From contig NZ_JAPFQM010000006.1 of the NCBI RefSeq assembly GCF_026241205.1, forward strand, positions 186,001 through 250,000: a stretch of DNA of 64,000 bases, in the 5' to 3' direction. This stretch comes from Thermomicrobium sp. 4228-Ro. Its GTDB lineage: Bacteria; Chloroflexota; Chloroflexia; Thermomicrobiales; Thermomicrobiaceae. Position 1 is the first letter of the stretch; the number at the start of each line of letters is the position of its first letter. Of this stretch, positions 36,947-44,837 are shown piece by piece. The position numbers and the translations under genes were made by a program. The notes below the pieces were generated by a model. It did no database searches, was not told the DNA's origin, and saw only the letters and a list, made by a program, of their open reading frames with translations.

Positions 36947-37030
36947 GGCCCCGACGATTCGAGGCCGGGAATCCGACACCCGAAAGGGGAGTAGGAAGCC
37001 CGAACTGAGGATCGTCGGGGTCGTTTTGTG
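36947..37030 (+). ncRNA. Candidate free-standing structured small RNA, about 80 nt
   Basis: CCCCGACGAT (36949-36958) pairs perfectly with ATCGTCGGGG (37011-37020), closing a 72-nt element. Inside, CGGG (36966-36969) can pair with CCCG (36999-37002), and CCC-GAAA-GGG (36979-36988) forms a GNRA hairpin; an asymmetric loop with GAGTAGGAAG lies between. TCGTTTTGTG follows the closing stem as in a terminator. A promoter sits at the right distance upstream. Both flanking genes read the other way, so it is not a leader of either. It does not match tRNA, SRP RNA, tmRNA, 6S, or riboswitch classes I can recall. Confidence 0.6.
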
Positions 37031-37239
37031 TTCGGCCACACACTGCGTTGAGCCTGCTGTGCGCGAACTGCTCTCGTGCAGCCGGGATTCCGTCGTTACT
37101 TGCTTTCCGTCACTGCTGGGACAGCGACACCAACTCTGTCAACAGTTCCAGCCGGCCGTGCCGATCGGACTTCGTCTCGCAGGGGCGAACGTCCAGTGCG
37201 GACGCGCGCCGGTGCCGCCGACCGGCCGACCCATCCGCG
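37031..37239. other. Gap between the small RNA and the dehydrogenase 3' end
   Basis: About 210 bases. No promoter, terminator or convincing gene is seen; short open frames here have poor codon use. Confidence 0.4.
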
Positions 37240-38121
37240 TCAGGCGTGACCGATGCCGGCGTGCGCTTCGATCACCTCGAGCAGCGAGGCGAAGTCCCGG
37301 TCGGCCTTGCCCGTCGCGATCGCCTCGAGGGCATGCTGGCGGACGAGATCGGCAATCGGGAGCGGTGTCGCAGTCGCTTCAGCGAGGTCGAGGGCGAGGC
37401 GTATGTCCTTCAGCCCCAACGCGAGGCGGAAGCCAGGCGGATCGAAGCGACGCTCGAGGAGCGTGCGGCCATAGCGCTCGACCAGGGGCGAGGAATAGAC
37501 AGCGGCAGCGACCTCGAAAAAGCGCTGGCGCGGGACGCCCGCCTTCTCGACGAGGACGAACGCTTCGCTGAGGAGCTCGACCAGCGACAGGATGAGGAAG
37601 TTCCCAGCGAGCTTGACGGCATGCGCCTGCTCGGGGCGCTCGCCGATGACGAACTGTTGCGGCCCCAGCGCGGTGAGCGCTGGCTGGAGTCGCTCGATCG
37701 CGGACGAAGGCCCGGCGACGACGAGCCGCAATGCACCCTGTGCAGCAGCGTCGGGTCGCCCGAAGACGGGTGCTGCCACGTAGTGCTGGTGGCGCGTCCG
37801 GTGACGCTCGGCCAGTTCGGCCGAGTAGCGGACGCTGAGGGTGCTCGAGGCGACATGGATACCGTCGCGCGGGAGTCCGGCCAGGATTCCGTGCGGTCCA
37901 GCGACGACCGCCTCGGTCGCGGCATCGTCAGCCAGCATCGTGAAGACGACACCGACCTCGGCAGCCTCGAACGGTGTCGCCGCGCGGACCGCGCCCAGCG
38001 CGACGAGTTCGTCCGCCCGTTCCGGGGTTCGGTTCCAGACCACCACGCGATGTCCGGCGCGGAGCAGAGCCTGCACCATCCCGCGCCCCATGTTCCCCAG
38101 CCCGACGAAACCGATGTCCAT
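37240..38121 (-). CDS. NAD(P)-dependent beta-hydroxyacid dehydrogenase (HIBADH family)
   Basis: A 293-residue dehydrogenase of the 3-hydroxyisobutyrate/tartronate semialdehyde reductase family. Motifs: GFVGLGNMGRGMVQALLRAGH for the dinucleotide, VVWNRTPERA with arginine at the second strand (favouring NADPH), ASSTLS and the catalytic lysine in AVKLAGNFL. In GRPDAAAQGAL the usual PVSGG pattern is changed to FGRPDAA, as in the glyoxylate-reductase-like subgroup. AGGGAGG before the ATG at 38121 sets the start. Confidence 0.88.
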   Translation of the reverse strand: MDIGFVGLGNMGRGMVQALLRAGHRVVVWNRTPERADELVALGAVRAATPFEAAEVGVVFTMLADDAATEAVVAGPHGILAGLPRDGIHVASSTLSVRYSAELAERHRTRHQHYVAAPVFGRPDAAAQGALRLVVAGPSSAIERLQPALTALGPQQFVIGERPEQAHAVKLAGNFLILSLVELLSEAFVLVEKAGVPRQRFFEVAAAVYSSPLVERYGRTLLERRFDPPGFRLALGLKDIRLALDLAEATATPLPIADLVRQHALEAIATGKADRDFASLLEVIEAHAGIGHA

Positions 38122-38241
38122 CGCCTGGCCTCCCTTCCCGATCGCGGTCCGATGCGCGAGCCGACTGTGCGAAGCGTACCGCACATCCACAGAGCGGAGG
38201 GCAACGAGGCGAACGCAGCCAGCGAGAGCTGGCTCCGGCCG

Positions 38242-38856
38242 TCAGCGATGCGAGCCTCGAAGAACACGCGCGAGGGCATCCTGCGCCAGCGCGGTGTCGA
38301 ACCAGACGGTACAGTCGCTGGCCGGGCGACGCGCTGGTGGCTCTGGAACGGTAGCTGGAAAACCGAGATAGACGAAACCGAGGAGAACTGCACGGTCGGA
38401 GAGGCCGAAGAACGCTTTCACGGCCGGATCGTCGATCGCGCGACCGGTGCGCCAGATCGCGCCGAGACCGAGCGCGTGAGCGGCCAGCAGCATGTTCTGG
38501 ATAGCTGCCGCACCCGCGGCGATCTCGTCGAGGAGCGGCCGGTTCGGATCAGGTTCGACCGCGACGGCGACGACGACTGGCGCGCGGAGCGGCTTCTGCC
38601 GGATCACCTCGCGCTTGTCGGGAGAGAGTGCGGGATCACGCGCCAGCACGTCGCCGAGCGCGAGGCGCGCCGCACCGGTCAGGACGAAGAACCGCCACGG
38701 CTGGGTGAGGTGGTGGTTCGGAGCCCAGACGGCTGCTTCGAGTACTCGTTCGATCAGCTCGCGCGGCACCGGATCCGGCCGCACCCTTTTGACACTGCGT
38801 CGCTCGCGGATGGCGGTGAGGATAGCTCGTGCCTCGCTGGTCATACATTCGCTCAC
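38242..38856 (-). CDS. Nitroreductase family FMN protein
   Basis: A 204-residue flavoprotein of the NfsB/YdjA fold. Motifs: IRERRSVKRVRPDPVPRELIERVLEAA for FMN phosphate, WAPNHHLTQPWRFFVL, and AIQNMLLAAHALGLGAIWRTG. It reduces nitro groups or quinones, or activated double bonds; native substrate open. The GTG at 38856 follows GGAAGG at a good distance and is preferred over the ATG 12 bases later. Confidence 0.88.
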   Translation of the reverse strand: MSECMTSEARAILTAIRERRSVKRVRPDPVPRELIERVLEAAVWAPNHHLTQPWRFFVLTGAARLALGDVLARDPALSPDKREVIRQKPLRAPVVVAVAVEPDPNRPLLDEIAAGAAAIQNMLLAAHALGLGAIWRTGRAIDDPAVKAFFGLSDRAVLLGFVYLGFPATVPEPPARRPASDCTVWFDTALAQDALARVLRGSHR

Positions 38857-39071
38857 GGTGACTGCCTTCCCGAAAATTCCGAGCAATACACTCGGGTTCG
38901 AGCCTAGCCGCTCGGCGGACCGCGGTCAAGCAGGAAATGGTGAGCGGCTCGACGCATGGAGCTAGCTTCGGGCTCGTGCTCGCTCGGCTGCGCGCACGAA
39001 CAGCGATCAATGCTGCTGGTCGAAGCACGACAGCGCTGACGAGTCAGCCTGGGTGAGCGGGTACACCAGGC

Positions 39072-40589
39072 TCAACCGAGATCCTGCGGTCGATACTGGA
39101 GCGCCTCGGCGACGTGTACCGCGGCGATACGCTCCGAGCCAGCCAGATCGGCGATCGTGCGCGCCAGTTTGAGTACCCGGTGATAGGCGCGGGCCGAAAG
39201 ACCGAGCCGCTCGATCGCGGCGCGGAGCATCCGCTCGCCAGCGTCGTCGAGCTGGCAATAGCGGCGGATCTCGGGCGGTGTCATGTCGCTGTTCAAGCGT
39301 CGGGGGTCGCCGAAGCGGCGACGCTGCACCGCGCGTGCTGCCTCGACTCGGGCTCGCACCGCTGCCGAGGGCTCACCGGTACGGTGGTCAGCGAGCTTCT
39401 CGTACTCGACGCGCGGGACATGCAGATGAATGTCGATCCGGTCGAGGAGCGGTCCGGAGATCCGTTTCCGGTATCGGTTGACCTCGTGCGCGCTGCAGGT
39501 GCAGGGACGGAGCGGATCGCCATGATAGCCACAAGGGCAAGGATTCATGGCAGCAACTAACAAGAAGGAGGCAGGGTACGTAACAGCGCCGCTGGCCCGC
39601 GAGATGGTGACGATACGGTCCTCGAGCGGCTGGCGCAACACCTCGAGGACCCGTGGGCTGAATTCCGGTAATTCGTCGAGGAAGAGCACCCCGCGATGGG
39701 CGAGCGTCACTTCGCCCGGGCGCGGCCAGGCGCCGCCGCCGATCATCCCAGCGTAGCTCACGGTGTGGTGCGGCGCACGGAAGGGACGGTGCCGGACCAA
39801 CGGCGATCCGCTGGGGAGGAGACCAGCCACCGAGTAGATCCGGGTGACCTCGAGTGCCTCCTCGCGCGTGAGCGGCGGTAGGATGGTGGGAAGTGCCCGG
39901 GCGAGCAGCGTCTTGCCGGCGCCCGGTGGGCCGACGGCGAGCACGTTGTGGCCGCCAGCAGCTGCGAGCTCGAGCCCTCGCTTGACATGCTCCTGGCCCT
40001 TGATCTCGGCGAAGTCGATGCCCGACGCTGGGTCTCCGTCCAGCTCGACCGGCGTCGGACCCACCGGCGCGATCGGTCGACTACCGGCCAGGTGCGCGAT
40101 CAGCTCGCCGAGATGCCGAACCGGGATGACCTCGATCCCCTCGACCAGTGCCGCTTCGGCCGCGTCCTCGGCTGGTACGATCGCCCGGCGTAGACCGTGC
40201 TCGCGGGCAACGCCGACCATCGGCAGAACGCCGTGCGTGTGGCGTACCGTCCCGTCGAGGGAGAGTTCGCCGAGCACGACGGTGTCGTCGAGGTCGGCCG
40301 CGACATGCCCGGAAGCCAGGAGGATACCGAGCGCGATGGGCAGATCGTAGGCAGGGCCTTCCTTCCGGATATCGGCCGGGGCAAGATTGACCGTGATGCG
40401 GCCGCTCAACGGTATCCGCGCGCCGGAGTTCCGGATGGCTGCGCGGACTCGTTCCCGCGATTCCTGGACAGCGGTGTCGGGGAGGCCGACGATCGTCAGA
40501 CCGGGATTGCCGGGACCGATGAAGACCTCGACCTCGACGAGCACGCCATCGAGCCCCACCACTGCGCAGCTCCGGACCCGCGCGAGCAC
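39072..40589 (-). CDS. comM: YifB/ComM family Mg chelatase-like AAA+ ATPase
   Basis: A 505-residue hexameric helicase that aids branch migration during natural transformation in bacteria where it has been studied. Layout: N-terminal Lon-like domain (VGLPDTAVQESRERVRAAI), Walker A GPPGAGKT near 225, FLDELPEF Walker B, PHHTVS, and the zinc-like NPCPCGYHGDPLRPCTC motif. The GTG at 40589 has AGGGTGG upstream; an upstream in-frame GTG at 40619 is the alternative. It follows the HEPN/MNT pair on the same strand, 37 bases apart. Confidence 0.93.
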   Translation of the reverse strand: MLARVRSCAVVGLDGVLVEVEVFIGPGNPGLTIVGLPDTAVQESRERVRAAIRNSGARIPLSGRITVNLAPADIRKEGPAYDLPIALGILLASGHVAADLDDTVVLGELSLDGTVRHTHGVLPMVGVAREHGLRRAIVPAEDAAEAALVEGIEVIPVRHLGELIAHLAGSRPIAPVGPTPVELDGDPASGIDFAEIKGQEHVKRGLELAAAGGHNVLAVGPPGAGKTLLARALPTILPPLTREEALEVTRIYSVAGLLPSGSPLVRHRPFRAPHHTVSYAGMIGGGAWPRPGEVTLAHRGVLFLDELPEFSPRVLEVLRQPLEDRIVTISRASGAVTYPASFLLVAAMNPCPCGYHGDPLRPCTCSAHEVNRYRKRISGPLLDRIDIHLHVPRVEYEKLADHRTGEPSAAVRARVEAARAVQRRRFGDPRRLNSDMTPPEIRRYCQLDDAGERMLRAAIERLGLSARAYHRVLKLARTIADLAGSERIAAVHVAEALQYRPQDLG

Positions 40590-40626
40590 GCTCCACCCTC
40601 TCTCCCGCTGCAGCGACACCCGCGCT

Positions 40627-41016
40627 TCATTCTACCGGCGAGTCGGATTGTCCGGTACCCTCGGCGGGAAAGAGAACGATCCCGCACCGCGTCATCGCCG
40701 CCAGGGTGGGAGCCAGCCGGGCCGCCTCGGAGGCAGCGTACACATGCGGTTCGGGGCGGGGCACACCCGCAGCGACGAGCGCCTGCCAGACGATACGGAA
40801 CGCGTCCTCCCGCGGCGGATCGGCATAGACGACGAGCGCATCGACGTCGCTCGCGACCGTCGCTCGCCCGCTCACCCAGGAGCCGAAGAGGACGACACGT
40901 TCCAGCGGCAAACACTCCGCCAGCGCAGCGACCGCCTTCTGGAGGCGCGCGAGTAGTTCCTCACGCGTCAGTTCCGGCCACGATACGCGCACAGAATTCC
41001 ACGACTCGTTGTGCAT
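40627..41016 (-). CDS. MNT-type nucleotidyltransferase (antitoxin-like)
   Basis: A small protein of about 129 residues with the minimal nucleotidyltransferase signature G45-S46, ten residues, D57-V-D59 (FGSWVSGRATVASDVDALV). In known HEPN-MNT pairs the MNT enzyme AMPylates the HEPN RNase and so neutralises it. It starts within the 3' end of the HEPN gene (ATG 41016, or GTG 40992), so the two are translationally coupled. The C-terminal part is Ala-rich and lacks further motifs. Confidence 0.83.
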   Translation of the reverse strand: MHNESWNSVRVSWPELTREELLARLQKAVAALAECLPLERVVLFGSWVSGRATVASDVDALVVYADPPREDAFRIVWQALVAAGVPRPEPHVYAASEAARLAPTLAAMTRCGIVLFPAEGTGQSDSPVE

Positions 41017-41359
41017 GGGCGAGAGCCCGCTCCGCTTCGCTCCGCGTATACAGTTCCCGCGGTGCACCGCTCGGATGCACATCCGGATATCGCGCCGCGA
41101 TGTATCCCTTGTCCAGCTCGAGTGCAGCCTCGATGAGATCTTCGGGCACTGGAACTTGCGCGGCGAGGGACCGGAGCAACGCCGCGACGGAGTTCCCCCA
41201 GGCTTCCGCGCCCTTGCGCTGGAGAGCACCCTTGACCGCCTTTTCGGCGGCTTGCTGGGCGGCGAAGACGGTCCAATCGTAGAAGCCACCGGAACAGGCA
41301 TGCCGCGCCAGCGCGAGGTCGCCCTCTGCTTGCTCGAGCCAGTCTCGACTGCGTTCCAT
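40961..41359 (-). CDS. HEPN domain protein (toxin-like RNase)
   Basis: A 132-residue helical HEPN protein. The opening RDWLEQAEGDLALARHA and FAAQQAAEKAVKGAL are family hallmarks, and the RNase motif R90-x4-H95 (RYPDVH) is intact. GGAGG six bases before the ATG at 41359 fixes the start. With the overlapping MNT gene it forms a two-gene module of the HepT/MntA toxin-antitoxin kind; whether it is toxic here is inference. Confidence 0.85.
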   Translation of the reverse strand: MERSRDWLEQAEGDLALARHACSGGFYDWTVFAAQQAAEKAVKGALQRKGAEAWGNSVAALLRSLAAQVPVPEDLIEAALELDKGYIAARYPDVHPSGAPRELYTRSEAERALAHAQRVVEFCARIVAGTDA

Positions 41360-41549
41360 CCAGTGCCTCCACGAGGCTGAGGATACCAGATGGGAAGCCC
41401 AGCACCCGTGCAGTGCGCTGTTTCGTCCCGGTGCTTCGCTCCGAGCGCGCGAATGGATACCTCGAGCCGAGCGGTATACTGCCAACATCGGTCGCTGCCG
41501 AAGCGATCCAAGCGAGGTCACGCCTCACCGTTCGGGTGGCACGGTTGCC

Positions 41550-41612
41550 GTTACAAATGCGTTACAAAGCGTATGCGACTCCTTGACACGGGTCGTATCA
41601 GCATGGTATATA
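41550..41612 (+). promoter_or_regulatory. Strong promoter of the hsp20-BON operon with upstream direct repeats
   Basis: TTGACA at 41583-41588, an 18-bp spacer and TATATA at 41607-41612 form a near-consensus sigma70 promoter. Upstream, GTTACAAA occurs twice (41550-41557 and 41561-41568), 11 bases apart, so on the same face of the helix. This is a likely activator site for the heat-shock gene. It is not a CIRCE element, and no other inverted repeat is evident. Confidence 0.7.
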
Positions 41613-41672
41613 CGACCGTAGAGAGCGGCGAGCACGGAGAACGGCTCGCTGAGTACAGGAAGGAGGGGAACC

Positions 41673-42125
41673 ATGCTGGAGCGTTGGAATCCGGTGGCCG
41701 AGGCTGAACGGATGCTGACCGAGATGAATCGCCTCATGTCGGAGGTGTTCGAACGACCGCTCGTGCGGGCACGGGTACTGGCCTGGAGGCCAGCGACCGA
41801 TGTCTACGAGACCGGGGACGCACTGGTCGTACGGCTCGCCGTACCGGGGGCGAAGCCCGAGGACCTCGAGGTGACGGTCGAGCAGAACGTCGTGACCGTC
41901 CGCGGGAAGTACGGCTACCGCCTCAGCGAAGACGAGGCCAAGCAGGCGACGTGGTACCGGCGCGAGATCACGACCGGTGAGTTCGCCGAGAGCATTACCT
42001 TGCCGGTACCGGTCAATCTGGAAGGTGCCAAGGCGACCGTCGAGAACGGTATCGTCACGCTGACGTTCCCGAAGGCCGAAGAGGCTCGCGTGAAGCGGAT
42101 CCCGGTCCAGATTTCCGGTAGTTGA
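41673..42125 (+). CDS. Hsp20/alpha-crystallin small heat shock protein
   Basis: A 150-residue ATP-independent holdase. The alpha-crystallin domain spans about 40-140: PATDVYETGDALVVRLAVPGAKPEDLEVTV in parts, the RREITTGEFAESITLPVPVN loop, and GIVTLTFPKAEE. A C-terminal I-P-V replaces the I-x-I motif (RIPVQISG), usable for oligomer contacts. AGGAAGGAGGGG precedes the ATG. It is co-transcribed with the BON protein 34 bases on. Confidence 0.93.
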   Translation: MLERWNPVAEAERMLTEMNRLMSEVFERPLVRARVLAWRPATDVYETGDALVVRLAVPGAKPEDLEVTVEQNVVTVRGKYGYRLSEDEAKQATWYRREITTGEFAESITLPVPVNLEGAKATVENGIVTLTFPKAEEARVKRIPVQISGS

Positions 42126-42159
42126 GGCCCTGGGGAATGACAGGAAGGGAGGGAGTCGT

Positions 42160-42831
42160 ATGCCGCGCGTGCGAACGGACGAGGAGATCCAGCAGGACGT
42201 CCTGGACGAACTTGACTGGGACCCCGAAGTCGAGGTGACGGACGTCGGTGTCACCGTCCATGACGGTGTGGTCACGCTGACCGGAACGGTCGACAGCTTC
42301 CTGAAGAAGTGGGCGGCCGAACGGGCTGCGCTCCGCGTCGAGGGTGTCCGGGCGGTCGTCAACCACATCGAGGTCGTGCCGCGTGGACTCGGCGTGCGGA
42401 CGGACGAGGACATCGCGCGTGCGGTGGCGACCGCGCTGGAGGAGAATCCTGCCATTCCGCATGACCGGATCAAGATCCGGGTCGAAGAAGGCCGGGTGAC
42501 GCTCGAAGGCGAGGTCGACTGGCACTACCAGCGACGCGAGGCGGAAGAGACTGCGCGCCGTATCAGCGGCGTCAAGTCGGTCATCAACCTCATCACCGTG
42601 CGGCAACCGACGGTCGCGCCGGACGACATCAAACGACAGATCGAGCAGGCCTTCGTCCGGCACGCTGAAATCGACGCGGAGAACATCCAGGTGCGGGTGG
42701 AAGAAGGCGGCCACGTCATCCTCTCGGGCACAGTCCGCTCCTGGGCCGAGCGGAAGGAGGCCGAGGAAGCAGCCTGGCGCGCACCCGGTGTGACCAAGGT
42801 GACGAACCTGATCCGTGTCCAGGTGCCGTGA
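42160..42831 (+). CDS. Triple BON-domain protein
   Basis: A 223-residue protein of three tandem BON domains (about 5-75, 80-150, 153-223). Each repeats the pattern I-x-V-x-x-G-x-V-x-L-x-G-x-V, a helix with E/A-rich W-A-x-R-x-A-E, and G-V-x-x-V-x-N-x-I. There is no signal peptide, so it is cytoplasmic, unlike the periplasmic OsmY. BON domains bind membranes or help keep proteins in place under stress. It is the second gene of the hsp20 operon, so a stress role is likely. Confidence 0.9.
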   Translation: MPRVRTDEEIQQDVLDELDWDPEVEVTDVGVTVHDGVVTLTGTVDSFLKKWAAERAALRVEGVRAVVNHIEVVPRGLGVRTDEDIARAVATALEENPAIPHDRIKIRVEEGRVTLEGEVDWHYQRREAEETARRISGVKSVINLITVRQPTVAPDDIKRQIEQAFVRHAEIDAENIQVRVEEGGHVILSGTVRSWAERKEAEEAAWRAPGVTKVTNLIRVQVP

Positions 42832-42849
42832 CGGATCGATCAGCAGCGC

Positions 42850-42885
42850 CGACCCCGGGTCGATGGCCCGGGGTCGCTCGTTTCG
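42850..42885 (+). terminator. Intrinsic terminator of the hsp20-BON operon
   Basis: CGACCCCGGG at 42850-42859, a 7-base loop and CCCGGGGTCG at 42867-42876, followed by CTCGTTTCG. A perfect 10-bp GC stem, 18 bases after the BON stop codon; the T-run is modest. Confidence 0.8.
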
Positions 42886-43030
42886 CATTCGGTGAGGGGG
42901 CGAGCACTTGCCACAGCCTCCGGCTTTTGTGCCAGTCGAGTGGTGTTTGCCCTCGATCGCCTGGCTGTCCTTCAGCGTAGCGCACGAAACCGTTGACCGA
43001 AACCTGCACTCGCTGCACGATCGAAGGCTC

Positions 43031-43359
43031 TTGACGGCTCAGACACTTCCGACGTACTCTAGTGGCGTGGCTTCATGCGGTAGTGTCGAGCACTGGAGGC
43101 AGGGAGCCGCTCTACCGTAGCGAATCGGGTCGAACGTTTTTGATGCGCGACGCAGGAGGTGGCGCGGCGGTTAGTATTTTCTTTTTCCGAAACGTGGGGG
43201 TGCTGATGAGAGAACCGCCGACTTCGGTCAGTGTTCCCGCGCGTGCGTTTGCAGGTAGCGATTCTGTCTTGTGGAAGGGAGGTGTCCCTGAGGGAAGCAC
43301 CGATGATCTCGCCTCGCTGAATCGGCGCATTGGAGGAAGGCTCTGAGGAGGAGACGACG
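43031..43359 (+). promoter_or_regulatory. Promoter and 300-nt leader of the nucleoside-transporter operon
   Basis: TTGACG at 43031-43036, an 18-bp spacer and TACTCT at 43055-43060 form a promoter. The leader to the ATG at 43360 is 300 nt. It has a long T-rich run (43175-43186) enclosed by CGGCGGTT (43165-43172) and its complement AACCGCCG (43213-43220). This arrangement is consistent with attenuation, or with folding that hides the run. It does not match the purine riboswitch consensus. A 94-residue frame from 43062 has poor codon use and is not called. Confidence 0.5.
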
Positions 43360-44736
43360 ATGGCAGAGAACTTCGGCCTGTTCGAACGCAAACTGTCGCG
43401 CCGGTCGATGCTCCGTGGCGGACTGCTCGGTGCAGCCCTGCCTGCAGTGAGCGCGCTCCTCGCGGCCTGCGGCGGTGGAGCGACACCGACGCCGACTACG
43501 GCACCGGCGGGGCAGACGCCAGCCAGTGGACAGACACCGGCCGCTGACAAGACTCCAGCGGCGGCGCAGACGCCAGCAGCCGCCCAGTCGCCGACCGAGA
43601 AACCGGTGGTGTTCGCAATCCTCCACTTCAGTGTCATCGAAGGGACGACGTGGTCCGGTGCGCACAACCGGGCAGGCAAGCGGCTGGCCGAGAAGTACCC
43701 GAACGTGAAGTACATCTATCGCGAGCAGGTCAGCCCGGATCAAACCGTCCCGTTCGCAGAGGAGATGATCGCCAAGGAAGGCGCCAACATCATCGTCGGG
43801 AATGCCGAGTTCATCGGCATGCCGCTTCTCGATATTGTCGATAAATACCCGGACAAGATCTTCGTCGCGGTGACGACCAGCGATCTCACCACCCGGCCGA
43901 ACTTCATCCGCATCTTCCCGCGCCAGTATCAGTCGCTCTATCTCGAAGGGCTGATCGCCGGCGCCCTCACCCAGACCGGTAACGTCGGTATTGTCTCCGC
44001 CTACCCGAACCTGCAGGTCCTACGACGGCAGGCAGGCTTCATCCTCGGAGTCCAGGAGGCTGCCAAGCGGCTGAACAAGCAGGTTCAGATCCACATCAAG
44101 TACGTCGGCGACTGGTACCTCCCAGCCGAGGAACGCGCGGTCGCCGAGACGCTTGCGACACAGTACAACTGTGACGTGCTGACGCAGCAGACGGACTCCG
44201 GGTCGACCCTGGACGTCTGCAAGGCTCGCGGCCTCTGGTTCGTCGGGAAAGACATGGACACTGTCTGCTTCTACAAGTGGGCGACGACCGATACGGTCGC
44301 CATCTCGTTCGATACGCGCTGGGAAGTGGTCTACGACAAGATCATCCAGGCCTACATGAAGGGCGAGAAGCCGTCGGAGATCATCTTCCCGGGCATGGAG
44401 TCGAAGATCACGCTCGCCGACGGGACGGAGGTGACGACGACCGACATCATGAACGACTGCAAAGTCGGGATTGAGGCGATCAGCCCGAAGGCCAAGGCAC
44501 TGCTCCCGCAGGAGATCGTCGATCTGGTTGCTGAGCGGCGTGAGGGAATGCGCAAAGGCGAGTGGGATCCCTTCACCGAGCACGCGCTGGTCAGCAACGG
44601 AACAGGGCTCGAGGTAGAGGGTCTCCCGATTCCGCCCAAGGGGACAGTGGTCAAGGCGGCTGGCGAGAAGCCGACCGACGAGTTCCTCTTGCAGAAGATC
44701 AATTTCGACCTGGACGGCGTCAATATCTTGCCGTAA
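43360..44736 (+). CDS. BMP-family nucleoside-binding lipoprotein of an ABC transporter
   Basis: Substrate-binding protein of the basic-membrane-protein (PnrA/Med) family, which bind purine nucleosides. 458 residues: a twin-arginine motif (LSRRSMLRG), a hydrophobic segment and lipobox LLAAC (C37), a Thr/Pro/Ala linker to about 85, then the binding domain from VFAILHFSVIEGTTWSGAHN. GAGGAGGAG precedes the ATG at 43360. It is the first gene of a complete operon with the ATPase and two permeases. Confidence 0.92.
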   Translation: MAENFGLFERKLSRRSMLRGGLLGAALPAVSALLAACGGGATPTPTTAPAGQTPASGQTPAADKTPAAAQTPAAAQSPTEKPVVFAILHFSVIEGTTWSGAHNRAGKRLAEKYPNVKYIYREQVSPDQTVPFAEEMIAKEGANIIVGNAEFIGMPLLDIVDKYPDKIFVAVTTSDLTTRPNFIRIFPRQYQSLYLEGLIAGALTQTGNVGIVSAYPNLQVLRRQAGFILGVQEAAKRLNKQVQIHIKYVGDWYLPAEERAVAETLATQYNCDVLTQQTDSGSTLDVCKARGLWFVGKDMDTVCFYKWATTDTVAISFDTRWEVVYDKIIQAYMKGEKPSEIIFPGMESKITLADGTEVTTTDIMNDCKVGIEAISPKAKALLPQEIVDLVAERREGMRKGEWDPFTEHALVSNGTGLEVEGLPIPPKGTVVKAAGEKPTDEFLLQKINFDLDGVNILP

Positions 44737-44837
44737 GGACGGAGGACATTAGGGAAGCGCGGGCGGGCAGCGAGGACTGACGGGCGTTGGACGGTCCCGC
44801 TGCTCGCCCTCTTCGCAGAGTGACGAGGCAGGGAGTC

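Noticed and set aside
36947-37030. The small RNA as SRP (4.5S) RNA
   Set aside because: The conserved apical GGUCAGG-GGAA-AGCAGCC signature of SRP RNA is absent, although a GNRA loop and a purine-rich internal loop give a faint likeness.
38880-38910. GGGTTCGAGCCTAG as a second possible tRNA T-arm
   Set aside because: The stem mismatches in the middle and no cloverleaf fits.
43062-43346. A 94-residue frame in the nucleoside-transporter leader
   Set aside because: It starts at the -10 region of the promoter, so it would have no leader or ribosome site, and its codon use is poor.
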